64,000 bases of DNA from Paraspadella gotoi (Eukaryota > Chaetognatha). Within the stretch, counting starts at the first letter, position 1; each line of letters opens with the position of its first letter. Positions 1-20,489 of this stretch are shown one piece after another. Made by a program: the position numbers and the translations under genes. Below the pieces are notes generated by a model. It ran no database searches, was not told the DNA's origin, and saw nothing but the letters and a program-made list of their open reading frames with translations. Location of the stretch: positions 18,462,631 through 18,526,630 of the forward strand of contig CM119265.1 of NCBI GenBank assembly GCA_051294375.1. Reading direction: 5' to 3'.

Positions 1-463
1 TGGACAATTGTTTTGTTTTTATTTGGAGTAAGAGCGAAATAACTCTTCGGAATATGCAAAGATGCTACTCGCTCAATCGAAGAAAGACAACAAAAATGGG
101 CGACTTTGCTCTCCAATTGGAACGAGAGAGAATATGGAAATTTTTCAGTCATTTGCGCTCAACAAGTTTTTCCATTTATTTGTTTGTCTGTTACCGAAAA
201 AAAAAATTCTGTAGATGTGTCAGATTCGTCTTTGAGAAGTTCTTTTTCTTTTTTTTTTTTTTTTTTTTTGATAACCTTTTTAGTGACGGATGAAAATATG
301 GACGACAAAGGAAAAGGAACGAAAATGAAAATGATGATGACGACGACGACGACACGACTAATGAGACCTATGATGATTAAGCCTCCGACGGCGAAGACCG
401 AACGGCGTTTTTCGCGACGACCACCCTAACGAGGCTGACTCCACTTTCCATTAATCATGGCTG

Positions 464-549
<86 letters not shown>

Positions 550-552
550 CTC
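464..552. repeat. (CT)n microsatellite
   Basis: Near-perfect CT dinucleotide run of about 85 bp with one interruption, followed by a short CA-rich run (553-570). Confidence 0.95.
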
Positions 553-754
553 ACACAACACACACACACTTTTACTTCTTTTTTCTAAAAAATATTTCTG
601 TGGAGTTATATATCTCTTTTACTTTTCCATTTCTCATTTCTTATTCTTCTCCCACTTTGAAATGGTTACCTCTCTTATTCATTTTCTTCTCCCTATAATT
701 GAACTTGTTTTCACTCCCTTTCTATCCCTTGATTTTCATTCTCTGTCGAGCGGA

Positions 755-927
755 ACAAGAGGGAGAGAGAGAGAGAGAGAGAGGAGGAGAGAGAGAGAGG
801 GAGAGAGAGAGAGGTAGAGAGGAAGCTTCTCTCGTTCGGATATCCTCCGGCTGAGGGCCAAAGGGGAGAGGAAGGACTTCATTCGTTTTCCGTCCGCTAG
901 GCGACGAGAGATAGAGGAAGAGTGAGC

Positions 928-958
<31 letters not shown>

Positions 959-1018
959 AGAGAGAGGAAGAGAGAGCGAGAGCGAAAGAGAGGGGAAGTG
1001 AGAAAGAGAAAGAGAGAG
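755..1018. repeat. Interrupted GA-rich tracts
   Basis: Several (GA)n runs (about 760-812, 925-966 and 970-1018) separated by short unique DNA. The purine strand is opposite to that of the CT run at 464-552, so purine-rich strands alternate across the region. Confidence 0.85.
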
Positions 1019-2016
1019 AAGATGGATGGAATAATCTCCTTTTTTTCACGACTTTGGACGGAGAATAAATTTCCGAGTTCGACTCAAAAGTTTTTTGTTA
1101 TCGCGAAATAAAAAATGAGAAAAAGATCAAGACAGAGAAACGAAGAAAAGGGGAAAAAAGGAAAAGAAAGTTATTGTACACAATGAAGTAAATAGAGAAT
1201 GGAAATATTCGACCTTGAAAAGGAGATCGTGAAATCTCTAGACGTTTTCGCCAATGCGATCTTAAAATTCTTTCAAAATACACGTCTATGAGTATGTATG
1301 ATTATGTAGCATGAACTTTCACTAAATTAAAAAAAGCCGAATCAAAATAAAATATATAAAACAGAGCTAAGTCGCTGACTTATTAATTCTAACAGACACC
1401 AGTTCTTCTTATATATATAACCTTATTTAAAATTTTAACCAAATATAACGATTGGTATTCGAATCAAGGTCCCAAAAACTTTTCCTCGATTTCACGACGC
1501 AGGCCTAGAAACAAGAGGTCGCGTGCGTCGGTCGAGACTGACCGCTTTTGGTCCAAAAAAAAATTATCGAGCGGCCACCCCGTCGTTGGTTTGTTTGTCC
1601 AGTGTCAGTTTGTCCAGGGACGGAAACCCGTGTCAAGTGTTTGTCGTTCGTGCGGATAAGCGGTCGCCACTGGGAGGGGGGGGGAGAATCGGGAGGGGGC
1701 GTGTCAAAGCGATAAGGCGTAACAGCCATTCAAGGGGCAATCGAGAAATATTTTAGTTTTCTTTCGATCACGACGAAATAATCTTAACTAAACTTAACTA
1801 AATATAACAATCGATCAATCGATATCGAGAGTACGTGCCTTTAACGCGAAGCGCCCACATCCAACAGACCTCACCCGACCCACGGCCCCACCCAGGTAGC
1901 CCGAAGATGACTTACCTTTTGTCTCTACTTTTGACGAAAACCCAAAAATAAATCCGCGTCGACGTCATTTTTCGTGCGGCGGCGACGAACTGTCACGTCT
2001 CGAACTCGGGGTAAAC

Positions 2017-2019
2017 AAG

Positions 2020-2061
<42 letters not shown>
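2017..2061. repeat. (GA)n microsatellite
   Basis: Perfect GA dinucleotide run of about 40 bp in non-coding DNA. Confidence 0.9.
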
Positions 2062-2062
<1 letters not shown>

Positions 2063-2360
2063 AGGGGCGTCGTAAAGTGCAGAAAAGGTAGGCAAGAGTG
2101 ATGAGTGAGGAGTGTTTAGTTTGGAGCTCGAATCAGACCCTCGGGGTCAGACGTTGCGTCGGAGATACCAGTAATGAATGTTTGGGGAGTTTTCAGATAA
2201 CGCGGTCATGCTTACTTGGCAAGCGTTAACTGTCAATGTTGAATGTTTGTTTAACTATACAATGTAAAGTGTAAAGCAACAGTCGAGCTTCTTCCCCAAG
2301 ATGCGTTCGGTTATCGCGAAAGAATTTGAATTCTACAATTTTTGACTCCGTTCTTTCCGT

Positions 2361-2485
2361 GAAATTGAAACCGTTTAAAAATCTAGATCGTTCAACGCAC
2401 TTCCTACTGAATCTCAATTGAAATTGAAATTAAAACCGTTTAAAAATCGAGATCGTTCAACGCACTGCCTACTGAATCTCAATTT
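2361..2485. repeat. 65-bp tandem duplication
   Basis: Two adjacent copies, starting at 2361 and 2426, share a core that begins GAAATT(G/A)AAACCGTTTAAA and ends CTACTGAATCTCAATT. Only a few substitutions separate them, so the duplication is recent. Confidence 0.85.
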
Positions 2486-3009
2486 AAGTCGACATAATTT
2501 TCTCCCCTTTTCGCGAAGCCAAATATTGGCAGGATAATCACTTTTACAGAGATTTCTGGGCGTCGCCGCTTTTCATCGCCTGGGCGGCTACCCGCTCTGC
2601 ACTGTGGTCCCTCGAGGCTGACCCACTCTGCGAACCCCCATGCCACCCCCGGCGAAGCGTTTGACCACCCGCTCTACGACTCCCGTTGGGCCACCCACCG
2701 GGGCCCGTAAATCTTCGCCAAGCCGCTTAGCCGCTGCTCCCCCCCCCACCCCTGGGGTGACGTCTTAATTTATCTTTGCCGACATTCCTCTCAAGTTCAC
2801 TTCTGAGCAAGAAAAATCTTATGATGCTTCCTCCGTCACCCTTTCACCGCCTTACCTTACCATACCATTCAACTTTCAACCTTCGACCTGCCACCCTTGG
2901 GAAGGGGGTGCCTCAGGAACTGCCACGGCCGAGTACTTCCGCCATACAACTACAGAGCAACTTCGTCGTACCCTTTGCGAGAGTAAATATGTTATAACTT
3001 TTTCTTCTC

Positions 3010-3144
<135 letters not shown>

Positions 3145-3473
3145 TTAGGCCCAGTGCGACAGTGGTTTAAGATATCCTTATCGTCTGTTTCCACAACAGA
3201 AAACGCAGACGCGTTCGGCGTTGCTAAGCGACGACTCTCCAGTTACCGCTTCGGAGTTCCTACAAATTGACTTTCGCTTCTCTTCGTTTCCTTTTTTTTT
3301 CACTTTTTTTAAAGACAGAAAAAAAGGAGCCATTCTTTCCTTTCTTCTTTGTCCTTTCGTCTCGTCTCAACTCTCGGGTTTCCAATCCCAGATTCCGTTT
3401 CTTCTCACCGGACTCGCTTTAATGGTATTGGAGCTGACTCACAATCACGCTCACTCAAACCTTCCCCCTTCAA

Positions 3474-3474
<1 letters not shown>

Positions 3475-3515
<41 letters not shown>

Positions 3516-3585
3516 TCTTCTCTCTCTCTCTCTGTCTCTCTCTTCTATCTCTCTCTCTATCTCTCTCTCTCTCTCCATCAGTCAG
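3475..3585. repeat. Interrupted (CT)n microsatellite
   Basis: CT repeats with TTC, TG and TA interruptions over about 110 bp. The Ser-Leu-rich open frames here are not genes. Confidence 0.9.
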
Positions 3586-4723
3586 GGTTCCAACGACGAT
3601 AGAAGCACAACTCCCGCGGGTTTGGAGGACGAGTCGTCGTCAACCGTCGCTCGCTTCTTTTTTTTTTCTCCACCCCCCCCAACCATGACAGTCCCAACCC
3701 CAACCTACCCGAGTCACAGGCTAGTCCCGCCCCCTTCTGCTTTTTTTCCCCCGCGAGTTTTCTTTTTCCTCGTTTGACTCCATGTTATTCTTTTTTTCAA
3801 AAGCGATATTTAAAGTTTTTAGTATGTTAAAAAATGATCCTAATGTCTATGCTACGCTTCAGATTATTTATAAACCGCGATGCATTGCACTTACTATATA
3901 AAATGTGAAAATTCTAAATGAGTTTTTTCTTAGTTTTGAAGCATAAATGAAAAAGTTGGTAAAGGAAAAGGTAAGTCTTTTTTAAAAAAACTATTTTTTT
4001 ATACTAAAATTGAATAAAAAAGGTCAATTATAAAAGTTTTTTCAAACTATGATCCACCTAATATAAATATTTTCTTAATAAATAATTATATTTCTTTATA
4101 TCAACTTTTGATAACATACTCAAATTTGCTTTTAGAAATAACGAAAAACTATTTGGAAATTTTGACATTTTATATAAAGCTGGTACAATTTGGTCCAATT
4201 TTAATTCTATATGACTTTTAAAATTTTTATTACAAAGTTTTGGATCCGCACGGCGAACCTTGTGTGTCTCTTCTTACTGGTCACTGTGTGTGTCACTTAG
4301 TGGTCAGTGGTCAGTCACTCTCGGATTCACGGGTCTTTCTCGATTTTTTAAACCTAACTAGCGATATAGAAAAAGATAAAAAATAAGCAAACTGATCACT
4401 TTGCTACTGTAATAGATTTATTGCAGTTGTATTAACAAATTCGTATTCATTTTTTAAAAAATCGACTTAGATGCTTCTTTAATTGGTTTCCAGTTTTTCC
4501 ACTTCCCTTGTTCAGGTTTAACTTTTTTCGCGCGTAAAATAAAAGATAAAAAAAAAAAAAAAATCGAGTTAATTCGTTTCCGAATATCGAATGTTCACAG
4601 TTTCTGTAAGGAATTAACACATACTTTGACGCAATTGAGATTTTCATCCTCCATGTTTAACATTTCCGACGATAAGCTCCTTCGCTTTACACGACCTTTG
4701 GACTGTAACCAGGCAGCTACGAT

Positions 4724-4956
4724 ATTAAATGATTAACTTATGAGAAAGACTTATCTCATATTACTAATTACTATGTGCTTGTGTAGTGATGACGTATAAT
4801 CAATACAACATAGTATATCACCATATCGTTTTCGTTTTTAGTATGGTTATATGTTGTATTGGTTATATTAGTTATAGGTCAACACGATACAAGCACAGGG
4901 TGTGTAGATTAATTAGTAATATGAGATAAGTCTTTCTCGTAAGTTAATCATTTAAT
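4724..4956. mobile_element. Fold-back MITE-like element, about 233 bp
   Basis: The left arm (from 4724: ATTAAATGATTAACTTA) and the right arm (to 4956) are reverse complements over about 45 bp with one or two mismatches. The inner part is also inverted-repeat (an AATCAATACAACATA segment near 4800 against its complement near 4855), so nearly the whole element can fold into one hairpin. There is no coding capacity. Fold-back structure and small size are typical of MITEs. I could not define target duplications beyond the palindrome, so the superfamily is unassigned. Confidence 0.8.
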
Positions 4957-5144
4957 TTTTTGTTTTAATATTTAATGTTATTTAAAAAAAATGAAAACCA
5001 TAGTAATTACCCATTTTCTTTTTAGTTCCAAAACTTTCAGCTTTCGAAATCGGCTTCGGTTTCTCTTTTTCGCCATTATCGTCCATGGTCAAAAGCCATC
5101 CTTAAAATACAGAAGAAAACCTTTGAGGAGACACACAGCTTTAA

Positions 5145-13882
<8,738 letters not shown>

Positions 13883-16159
13883 TATGCTGGAGGTTTTTTA
13901 AACGATGTTGTTCTGCTAGTTTTTAATGATTATGCACGGAAGAGAATTGACTTGGTCTTAACTCTTACGAAAACAAGGAAAGAACGCAGAGTAGGATTAA
14001 AATGTATCTTTTTTTTTTAAAGTAAAAAGATTAAATTTACTATTTAACCTTAAAATCGAACCAGATCTGTGTTGCGGATGAGGGATATCAAACTTTTCTC
14101 AGAGCGGATTGTGACGCGGAGTGACAGAGAAAGCTTGTATAGTGTTGTATAGTATAGTATTCTATACATTACAATGTATATACTATGTATACAATGGATA
14201 CAATTGGATACCATACAATGTATAGAGAGACCACTAGGTTAAACTCTCGCTCTTCTCCGGAGCCCCCAGCAAAATGACTGTTTTTAAGCACCCCAGCCAA
14301 CTCGCCTTCGTTTTGGCTCAGCAGTTCTTTAATTTTTACCTTTTATGAAGGTAAAAATGCAAACTGGAGCGGAAAACGGCTAATGCCTAATAGTTTAGAG
14401 GAATCTCTCTCCTCTCGTTTGTTGTAAATCAACCGGCGTCGTCCAGCCAGGGAAAAAAGTTCATTTAGAAATGGAGGAACAAAACGAGACAGAAGGCAAC
14501 TACTTCATAAAGTTCTACGCTCTTCTTCTTGAAAAGCTGACTTCATTTTCTCTTTTCTTCTTTCTCATTAGACTAGATGAAACCATTTCTCGTACTTGTT
14601 ACCTTCCTCCCCATTTCCCAATCCCTCTTATACTTATAGTCTTACTCCTTTCTTACTCCTTTCACCCCAAGTTCCCGACCAGACAGCGATAGTCACGCCC
14701 CTGGGATTAAGAAAGACATTCGACCGGGAAAGCTATTCTCATTCTGTAAGGCGACGTTAACCATAAATACAAAAACGAATTTTACAACAATTAATATCTT
14801 TCTAAGTTTACAAATTATCCAAGTATAGATTTTTCCATCCTTAATCATCCTTTTCTAATGAGGTTAGAGGTGTATTTCCATTTTCAAGTTACTAAATTTG
14901 GTTTACTAAAATAGGTGAGCTATAAAAGCAGTAACAAACAGTAACAAATACTTAAAATCCTCAATAGCGCGGGAAGACTACACAACGACCTTCTCCGACT
15001 AACAGCAATTTCTCTTTCAAGACGCATTACCCTAAATCCTAAATTTTAGTCTCGACGGCTTAACCTTGGGACAGCTTCACGCTTACCTGACTTCCCGTCT
15101 CGCGGGACTCCGATTTCTGAGTTGGGGGGCGTCTGCTCGTCAGGCTGATTAAAATTTACAATAAATAGCCGGAGTGAATCTTTAAAATTATCACTTACGA
15201 CATGGTTGCCATTTTTTTTCGTAATCGCCATTCTACGTATGTGTCCTCGTTGGTGAATCATCAACGCTTCCACGGCCCATATATGTGGGACGAGAAACGA
15301 CGGGGGAATGAGGAAGGGTGACGAAGTTTCTATTCATTATTCATGAAAGCGAGAAATAAGGAACGAGGTCGCGTCGAGAGGAAGATAGAGTCATTTATGG
15401 ATAATGGAGGATCCAATCTTAAAACCTCGACGGGGACGACGACTCCGTAAAAATATGAGCCAAAAACAAAGCGAAAAAAAAATTTATGNNNNNNNNNNCA
15501 GGGCTAAGGATTGACAGGCATACTTTTCATTTCACCGAGCGGAACCGAACCGTTCGTATATTTTTTTATTCGCATATTGTGGCGGTATATTCACAACTTC
15601 TCACCTTCTGCTTCATTCAGCCAATCCCATTGGCTCAGAGGGGGAACACACCATCCCAAGCGTTGCGTTCCAATCCTCAGTCCTTACGATGTCCCTGTGT
15701 TGGCAAAGCGAGACCGTCCTAGAGTAACCGCGTCAGTGACAGATGGCGTCACTGAGGATAGGAAGCCCCCAATACAAAGTCAACAATGAGATGCCACATC
15801 CCAATGGGCATCACAGGCAACCCGTCGGTTGCCATAATATTATATTGAAACAACCAATATAAAAATTATCCATTCATTTAATAAATAGGCTATCTTGCCC
15901 CCGGCTTTGGTGGGTTAAGTTTAGGATTAAGGGAAGTGAGGGTTAGGGGTGTTACTGGTGTTGAGGTTTGTGTTTAAGCGCTTATAAGCAGAAAAAAAAT
16001 AACCGACCAAGATCATCCTAAACAGTGAATTTATAATTTTATCGATTGTCACAAAGCTAATTTATAATAAATAATAATAATAAAAAATAATAAATAACTA
16101 ACTCTTCTACTATCACGACAATGAATAATAACGAATCATGAAAACTTCAAGATATCGAA
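13883..16159. other. Intergenic stretch with repeats and assembly gap
   Basis: There is no supported gene. A 10-N gap lies at 15489-15498. The segment around 14140-14225 is built of TATAC/ATACAAT repeats. A higher-complexity block (about 15500-15910) ends in a motif (AAAATTATCCATTCATTTA, then TATCTTGCCC) that recurs near 61730-61775 and so looks like one end of a dispersed element. A short minus-strand open frame at 15046-15273 has no recognisable similarity and is not called. Confidence 0.6.
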
Positions 16160-16350
16160 TTATATTTTCAGGTGGTAAGAATAGTAATGACCACGAATTG
16201 AATTTAACAACGAGGCACGTAGAAAGTCAACTATGATGAGAATCGAGAAAATATTTATAATCACAATTCGAAAAAAACCGGGATAAAAGAGAGGAGACGC
16301 CATGGCGATGCGTTCATCCATGAGAGAAAAAAGATGATCGTCTTTTCCGT

Positions 16351-16764
16351 TCACTTTCCTATTCGTTGAACGACCCACTCTTGCTGGCAGAGGGGGCATC
16401 GATTATTCTGCTTCACCCAGAGACTCATGCAGCAATTGTGAAACGAGTGATTGCAGTCGCCCCACACTACGACGCAGTCATCGTGCTGTCGAAAAGAATG
16501 GAAAAAATGCAATGCAAACCACCCCAAACACATAATGATCACAGAAAAAACGCTCCTTACCTTGTTTTCGGCTTGACACCGTAGACAAGCGTCCATGACT
16601 TGGACGCGACAGATGGCGCAGGTGTCGCACTCCACGTCCCAACTCCACATCGCGACTCCGTTCCACTTTTTCAAGGTGAACATTTTGCCGGCGACGGCGG
16701 TGCCCGGCTTTTCTTTGTCCTGAATCATCGCGGCGTCGTCCATCGTTTCGTCGGGGTCAGCCAT
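16351..16764 (-). CDS. RNF7: RING-box protein 2 (RNF7/RBX2)
   Basis: Catalytic RING subunit of cullin-RING (mainly CUL5) ubiquitin ligases: it recruits the E2/NEDD8 machinery to the cullin. Two exons, 16764-16561 and 16485-16351, are joined by a GTAAGG...CAG intron and give 112 residues, about the vertebrate length (113). The protein contains FxLKKWNxVAMWSWDVECD, CAICRVQVMDACLRCQAENK, CNHSFHNCCMSLWVKQNNRC and the ending PLCQQEWVVQRIGK. These are near-identical to animal RNF7, with all RING-H2 zinc ligands present. The QE-type residues and DCVVVW segment distinguish it from RBX1. The start ATG lies 59 bp after the stop of MICOS13 upstream on the same strand. The N-terminus (first 25 residues) is acidic and divergent, as usual for the family. 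Confidence 0.97.
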   Translation of the reverse strand: MADPDETMDDAAMIQDKEKPGTAVAGKMFTLKKWNGVAMWSWDVECDTCAICRVQVMDACLRCQAENKVRSVFSVIIMCLGWFALHFFHSFRQHDDCVVVWGDCNHSFHNCCMSLWVKQNNRCPLCQQEWVVQRIGK

Positions 16765-16823
16765 GATTTTTTTTGGTGATATCGACCGATTTGCCGTTAT
16801 TTTTTGTGCCGAGAAAACGGAGT

Positions 16824-17343
16824 TTAATCTTTCTTTCCGGATGTTTGATCGGTTCCGCCGAAAACTGACTTCTTTGCTTTCGACAGAGTGTCGGAAATCG
16901 AGCCTATTGTAAAAAGTTGATTATGTACAAAAAATTGTTTTTCACGATTCAACATTTAAAAAACCGAAACGAATGATCGCCGTAGACAAAGCCAAACTCA
17001 CCAGGAATAACGATTATGGCGGCAGTGGTAGACCGCACTGCTCTGTTCCAGGCGGTCTTGAACGCGCAATGGTAGGTTCCAAGATCAGGAAGCTTATTGG
17101 CCAAAGCACTCAAATCGGGGAAAACCTTGGCTACCTGAATTGATCCCCCCAAAAAATTACAAAAAACAATCGAGAGACGGTCATCCCTTCTTAGAGCGCT
17201 TTCTGCACCTGATTGGCGACGGGAAGGGAGTCAGACGCTTTGCCCCAAACGCCGAGTCTTACGGTCGCGTAAGTCAAGAGACACGGGATTCCCACTCGTC
17301 CACCAATTATCAAAGTTTTTTTCAATGCAGGAGGAATGGCCAT
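16824..17343 (-). CDS. MICOS13: MICOS complex subunit MIC13 (QIL1)
   Basis: Small inner-membrane protein needed to assemble MICOS at mitochondrial crista junctions. Three exons (17343-17209, 17134-17002, 16903-16824) sum to 348 nt and encode 115 residues. That matches the family length (about 118). A hydrophobic N-terminal segment (GRVGIPCLLTYATVRLGVWG) corresponds to the family's membrane segment followed by GVWG. A FKTAWNRAV segment matches the conserved WN motif, and the C-terminus is Lys-rich. Identification rests on overall pattern and length, since the family evolves quickly. The first intron begins GTGCAG directly after CAG. It lies just upstream of RNF7 on the same strand. Confidence 0.75.
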
Positions 17344-17537
17344 CCCCTGACAACAAGAAGGCGTAACACGAAAAACGTTAACAACGAAAACAAGATAAAC
17401 ACGGCGTGGAGTAAAATTTCAATTGGTCTGGTTTTTTGAGGGAATTGAAGTTGTCTGTTTTATTAGTTTTCGTAATTGTCAACTTAAATAACCGATTGAA
17501 ATTATAACCAATATGGTTTCTATGATGAAAACACTAA

Positions 17538-18611
17538 TCAACTAATAAAATCATTCCCTTCAAAATTCACGTCCTCATTCTGCTCTGAGTCTTTGCATCG
17601 TCTCTGCAAAATCTCGGCCACGTCAGATAGGTGCACTTCTTCCCCAGTTTTCGTTTCCCGATGCATGATCCGGACAATTCCGTTCCCTTTTTGGCCAACG
17701 CCTTTGAGGTCGAGAAAGAACGGAACTCCCAGACCGTTGTTTTCTATGATGTTGGTCAGTCCTAGCGTCTCCATAGACTCACAGGGGACTCTACGTTTTT
17801 TCAATTCGTCATTGATATAGCTGGCAACTCGGCGATCTCCCTCGTGCAATTCGGCTAAAGGGATGACGACTTTGATAGGTACTAGCCGCAGGTCAAGGGC
17901 GAACTGCTGGCGGCGGCGCCAATGGTCATGTGCGTTGAGAAGGTAGGCTACTGCGGCGTTGGAGGGGGCGCTGCGCAATTCCAGTATTGTGGCACCAAAT
18001 GGATCTCGACCATAAGAAATAAGGCGTTCAACGATGACGTTGTCATCGGAAGAGGTTTCGTCGACGCGTCGCATCCGCTCGTCTCGTGAGTCACCCGGCA
18101 ATTCGCCCGGAGAAAAGCGCATCTCGCAGGAATCGTGAATACAAAAACTTCCGGGCGGTTCGACAAAGCGACGGTAAAACATTCGGCGATCTCGAAATAG
18201 GGCGCGAGTCGATCGGTCGCCCGACGGAAGATACAAAATGGTCGATCGACAGGAGATCGTCGACGGATGCCCGGGGGTTCTGTAGAGTGTCGAAGAGTCC
18301 ACGTCGTCGAGAACCTGGTCAACGGAGAAGGAAATTTTTCCCTTCGATGATTCTCGGGCAACCCTGATAGCCTGAACGGCGGATTTGACATGATCCTCGC
18401 AGAATGAACAGTTTCCGTCCAAGGAAGCGAGATAGTTGGAGACAGCGTTAGAGTCGAACCACGACTCAGCCTTTACGGACACCAGCGGAGTCCACGTCTT
18501 TAATTTTGCGAGACGGAGCTGCTCCTCGATGTTGCGACGCAAGGCGGTTAAATAAACCTCGTCGCCTAAGTGGTTGTACTTGCGCAGATGGCGCAACACG
18601 GAAGACAACAT
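17538..18611 (-). CDS. POLG2: POLG2-like mitochondrial DNA polymerase accessory subunit (probable)
   Basis: Single open frame of 357 residues from ATG 18611. The C-terminal third resembles the anticodon-binding-like domain of the gamma-B subunit: RLVPIKVVIPLAE aligns with LAPIKVALDV of POLG2. It is followed by a Tyr-Ile-Asn-Asp-Glu-Leu helix, a MHRET segment like the RSRDTTMKE region, and HLSDVAEILQRR, like MHISKLKDFLIKY. The middle holds RSAPSNAAVAYLLNAHDHWR, of uncertain match. POLG2 clamps DNA polymerase gamma to mitochondrial DNA. The protein is shorter than human POLG2 (485), so a further 5' exon is possible; the sequence to 18750 has an ATG (18729) in another frame. Another class II synthetase-like protein is the main alternative. 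Confidence 0.5.
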   Translation of the reverse strand: MLSSVLRHLRKYNHLGDEVYLTALRRNIEEQLRLAKLKTWTPLVSVKAESWFDSNAVSNYLASLDGNCSFCEDHVKSAVQAIRVARESSKGKISFSVDQVLDDVDSSTLYRTPGHPSTISCRSTILYLPSGDRSTRALFRDRRMFYRRFVEPPGSFCIHDSCEMRFSPGELPGDSRDERMRRVDETSSDDNVIVERLISYGRDPFGATILELRSAPSNAAVAYLLNAHDHWRRRQQFALDLRLVPIKVVIPLAELHEGDRRVASYINDELKKRRVPCESMETLGLTNIIENNGLGVPFFLDLKGVGQKGNGIVRIMHRETKTGEEVHLSDVAEILQRRCKDSEQNEDVNFEGNDFIS

Positions 18612-18917
18612 TTCGGTACGAGTAGGGACGAAGAAATATGTTGGAAGACAAGGTCTTGTTTCCTTGCCAAGTTAAGGAATAACCGGCTGGTGGGGGCAAA
18701 AGTATCGACGAAAAATTTAATTTAGCCATGTTTCTATCGGGACGATAGATCACGATGGGTTGGACCAGTTCTTCATTCTTGTATTTGACACTTTTTAACT
18801 ATAAAATATTTCGTAAATAAAAAATAAAATTTCATAATGATAATTAATGCAAAAGCGCGAATAAAAATTATATCTCATTCACTCATGACTTATAAAAAAA
18901 ATTTCATCATTTCCCTC

Positions 18918-20489
18918 TCAACGACTGTGCGTACGAGAGTCGCTAACGGACGAAGCTTTCTTGCTGACAGAAGGAGACGGCGATCCAGAGGCGTTAACCG
19001 ATCCACCCGGAGTCACCTTTGGCGAAGCCATCGAAGAGCCGTGATTTGACGAGGCTGGCGATCCCGTCGAACCCGGCGGCATGCGCTCGTTAGCGCGATC
19101 CAATCGCTTGGCTGCGTCGAAACGATCTGCCCTCGATTCCTTCAAAGACGCCTTCAAACCTTCCCGACCCTCGACCAGTGTCCCCGATGGGAGGGTATTG
19201 GTACCCGAGAGTCCTTTCAGCGTGTATACCGTTTCGGACTCCTCGCGGAGCGTGCTAAAAACTTTGGCCATTCTACCGACGGCGCGGATCTTGGCGCGGA
19301 TTTTGTTTTTTCTGTCCTCGTCGGGATAGTCGTCGTCGTCGTCGTCGCCCTCGAGTTCGTCGTCGCTGCAGACCTGGAGGACGGCAACCAAGATTTCTGT
19401 AACCTTCTCTGCGACGAAAGGCAGCGACCAAGTGAAGACGTCCATAAAATTGGGCAGCCAGTAAGGGTGCGGGCTGAAGTTAAACTGCCGAATGTTCATT
19501 ACCAGGTCCTTGTTGGGGTTTGCCTCGTACTTGAGAATGGCCGCCTTGTTGTTGTAAACATCGAGGTAGTTGGGCGCCGAGAAGATAGTGATAAGCGAGG
19601 GAAACCCAGTTGAAGAACATTTACGGTACATTCTGTAACCAGCGTCTTGCGCCTCGTGGGCTCGAATGACGGCAAGCAGGTTGTTGTGCGCCAAAAACTG
19701 GCAGCAAGCGCTAAAAGAGAAATAGTAAGAGCAACCGCGAACGGTGTTGTGGGTGAAGTGCTCGTTGGTCTTTTCGCTACCATAATCTTCGTGAGGATCG
19801 GCCCAAAGAATGTCGCACATCGGGCCAAAAGGCGGCGGCTCCCTAAATCGGTCGATCCGTCGGATGTCGTCGACGGTGTGGATCTCGGGCGACAGGCCAC
19901 CGTGGATGCAGAGGTACTGGTGGTTCATTACGGCCGCAAGAGGGAGGCAGTCGAACGAGGACATGCAGGCCTCGTACACCTTTTCCGAATATTTGACGAG
20001 GCATTCGGTCTTAAAGGTAAAGTACTCGCTGAGATGACGGCACTCATGATTGCCGCGTATCATGTAGAAGGTATCGGTGAAAAGAATTTTGAGGGACCAA
20101 AGATAAAGGACAATTTCTATGCTGAAGTTTCCCCGATCGACGTAGTCGCCAAGAAAAAGATAGCGCGTCCTTTCGGGCGCGCCCCCGACGTCAAAGAGCT
20201 TCATGAGATCGTAAAACTGGCCATGAACGTCGCCACAAACGGTTACCGGCGCCGTCACGTCTAGCACTGTCCTCTCACGGCCGAGCAAGGCGGTGCCTTC
20301 GTTGATAATACGTAAAGCGACGAGTTCCTCCACTCGACCCTCGCGGATGAAGTGCGCCTTGAGGACGTCGGGTCGTGGCTTTCCACGCGCGTCGTAGACC
20401 TGCTGCATTGTGAGGCGATTCGCAGGAGGAGGCGGAAACGTGTCCACGACGCGTTTGTTCACATCGATCGCTTTAGCGGGCCGCGCCAT
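18918..20489 (-). CDS. PPP3C: Calcineurin A catalytic subunit (PPP3C), intronless
   Basis: Ca2+/calmodulin-dependent Ser/Thr phosphatase catalytic chain, 523 residues in one exon from ATG 20489. The metallophosphatase motifs are intact: [32 protein letters not shown] and HGGLSPEI, then WADPHEDYG and [14 protein letters not shown]. The calcineurin-B-binding helix ([19 protein letters not shown]) follows. An Asp-rich linker leads to the calmodulin-binding helix ([18 protein letters not shown]) and the autoinhibitory segment ([11 protein letters not shown]). The tail is Ser/Pro-rich. Domain order and length match the family. A single exon is odd among intron-containing neighbours and suggests a retrocopy that still encodes a full protein, or intron loss. 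The ATG context and upstream AT-rich spacer do not show a clear promoter motif. Confidence 0.97.
   Translation of the reverse strand: MARPAKAIDVNKRVVDTFPPPPANRLTMQQVYDARGKPRPDVLKAHFIREGRVEELVALRIINEGTALLGRERTVLDVTAPVTVCGDVHGQFYDLMKLFDVGGAPERTRYLFLGDYVDRGNFSIEIVLYLWSLKILFTDTFYMIRGNHECRHLSEYFTFKTECLVKYSEKVYEACMSSFDCLPLAAVMNHQYLCIHGGLSPEIHTVDDIRRIDRFREPPPFGPMCDILWADPHEDYGSEKTNEHFTHNTVRGCSYYFSFSACCQFLAHNNLLAVIRAHEAQDAGYRMYRKCSSTGFPSLITIFSAPNYLDVYNNKAAILKYEANPNKDLVMNIRQFNFSPHPYWLPNFMDVFTWSLPFVAEKVTEILVAVLQVCSDDELEGDDDDDDYPDEDRKNKIRAKIRAVGRMAKVFSTLREESETVYTLKGLSGTNTLPSGTLVEGREGLKASLKESRADRFDAAKRLDRANERMPPGSTGSPASSNHGSSMASPKVTPGGSVNASGSPSPSVSKKASSVSDSRTHSR

Noticed and set aside
3221-3777. Plus-strand open frames of 142-155 codons
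   Set aside because: Their length comes from the stop-free CT repeat, and the flanks do not resemble protein.
15046-15273. Minus-strand open frame of 75 codons
   Set aside because: No homology recognised and no linked exons; coding status cannot be supported.
19647-20264. Plus-strand open frame of 205 codons
   Set aside because: Antisense shadow of the calcineurin A coding sequence.
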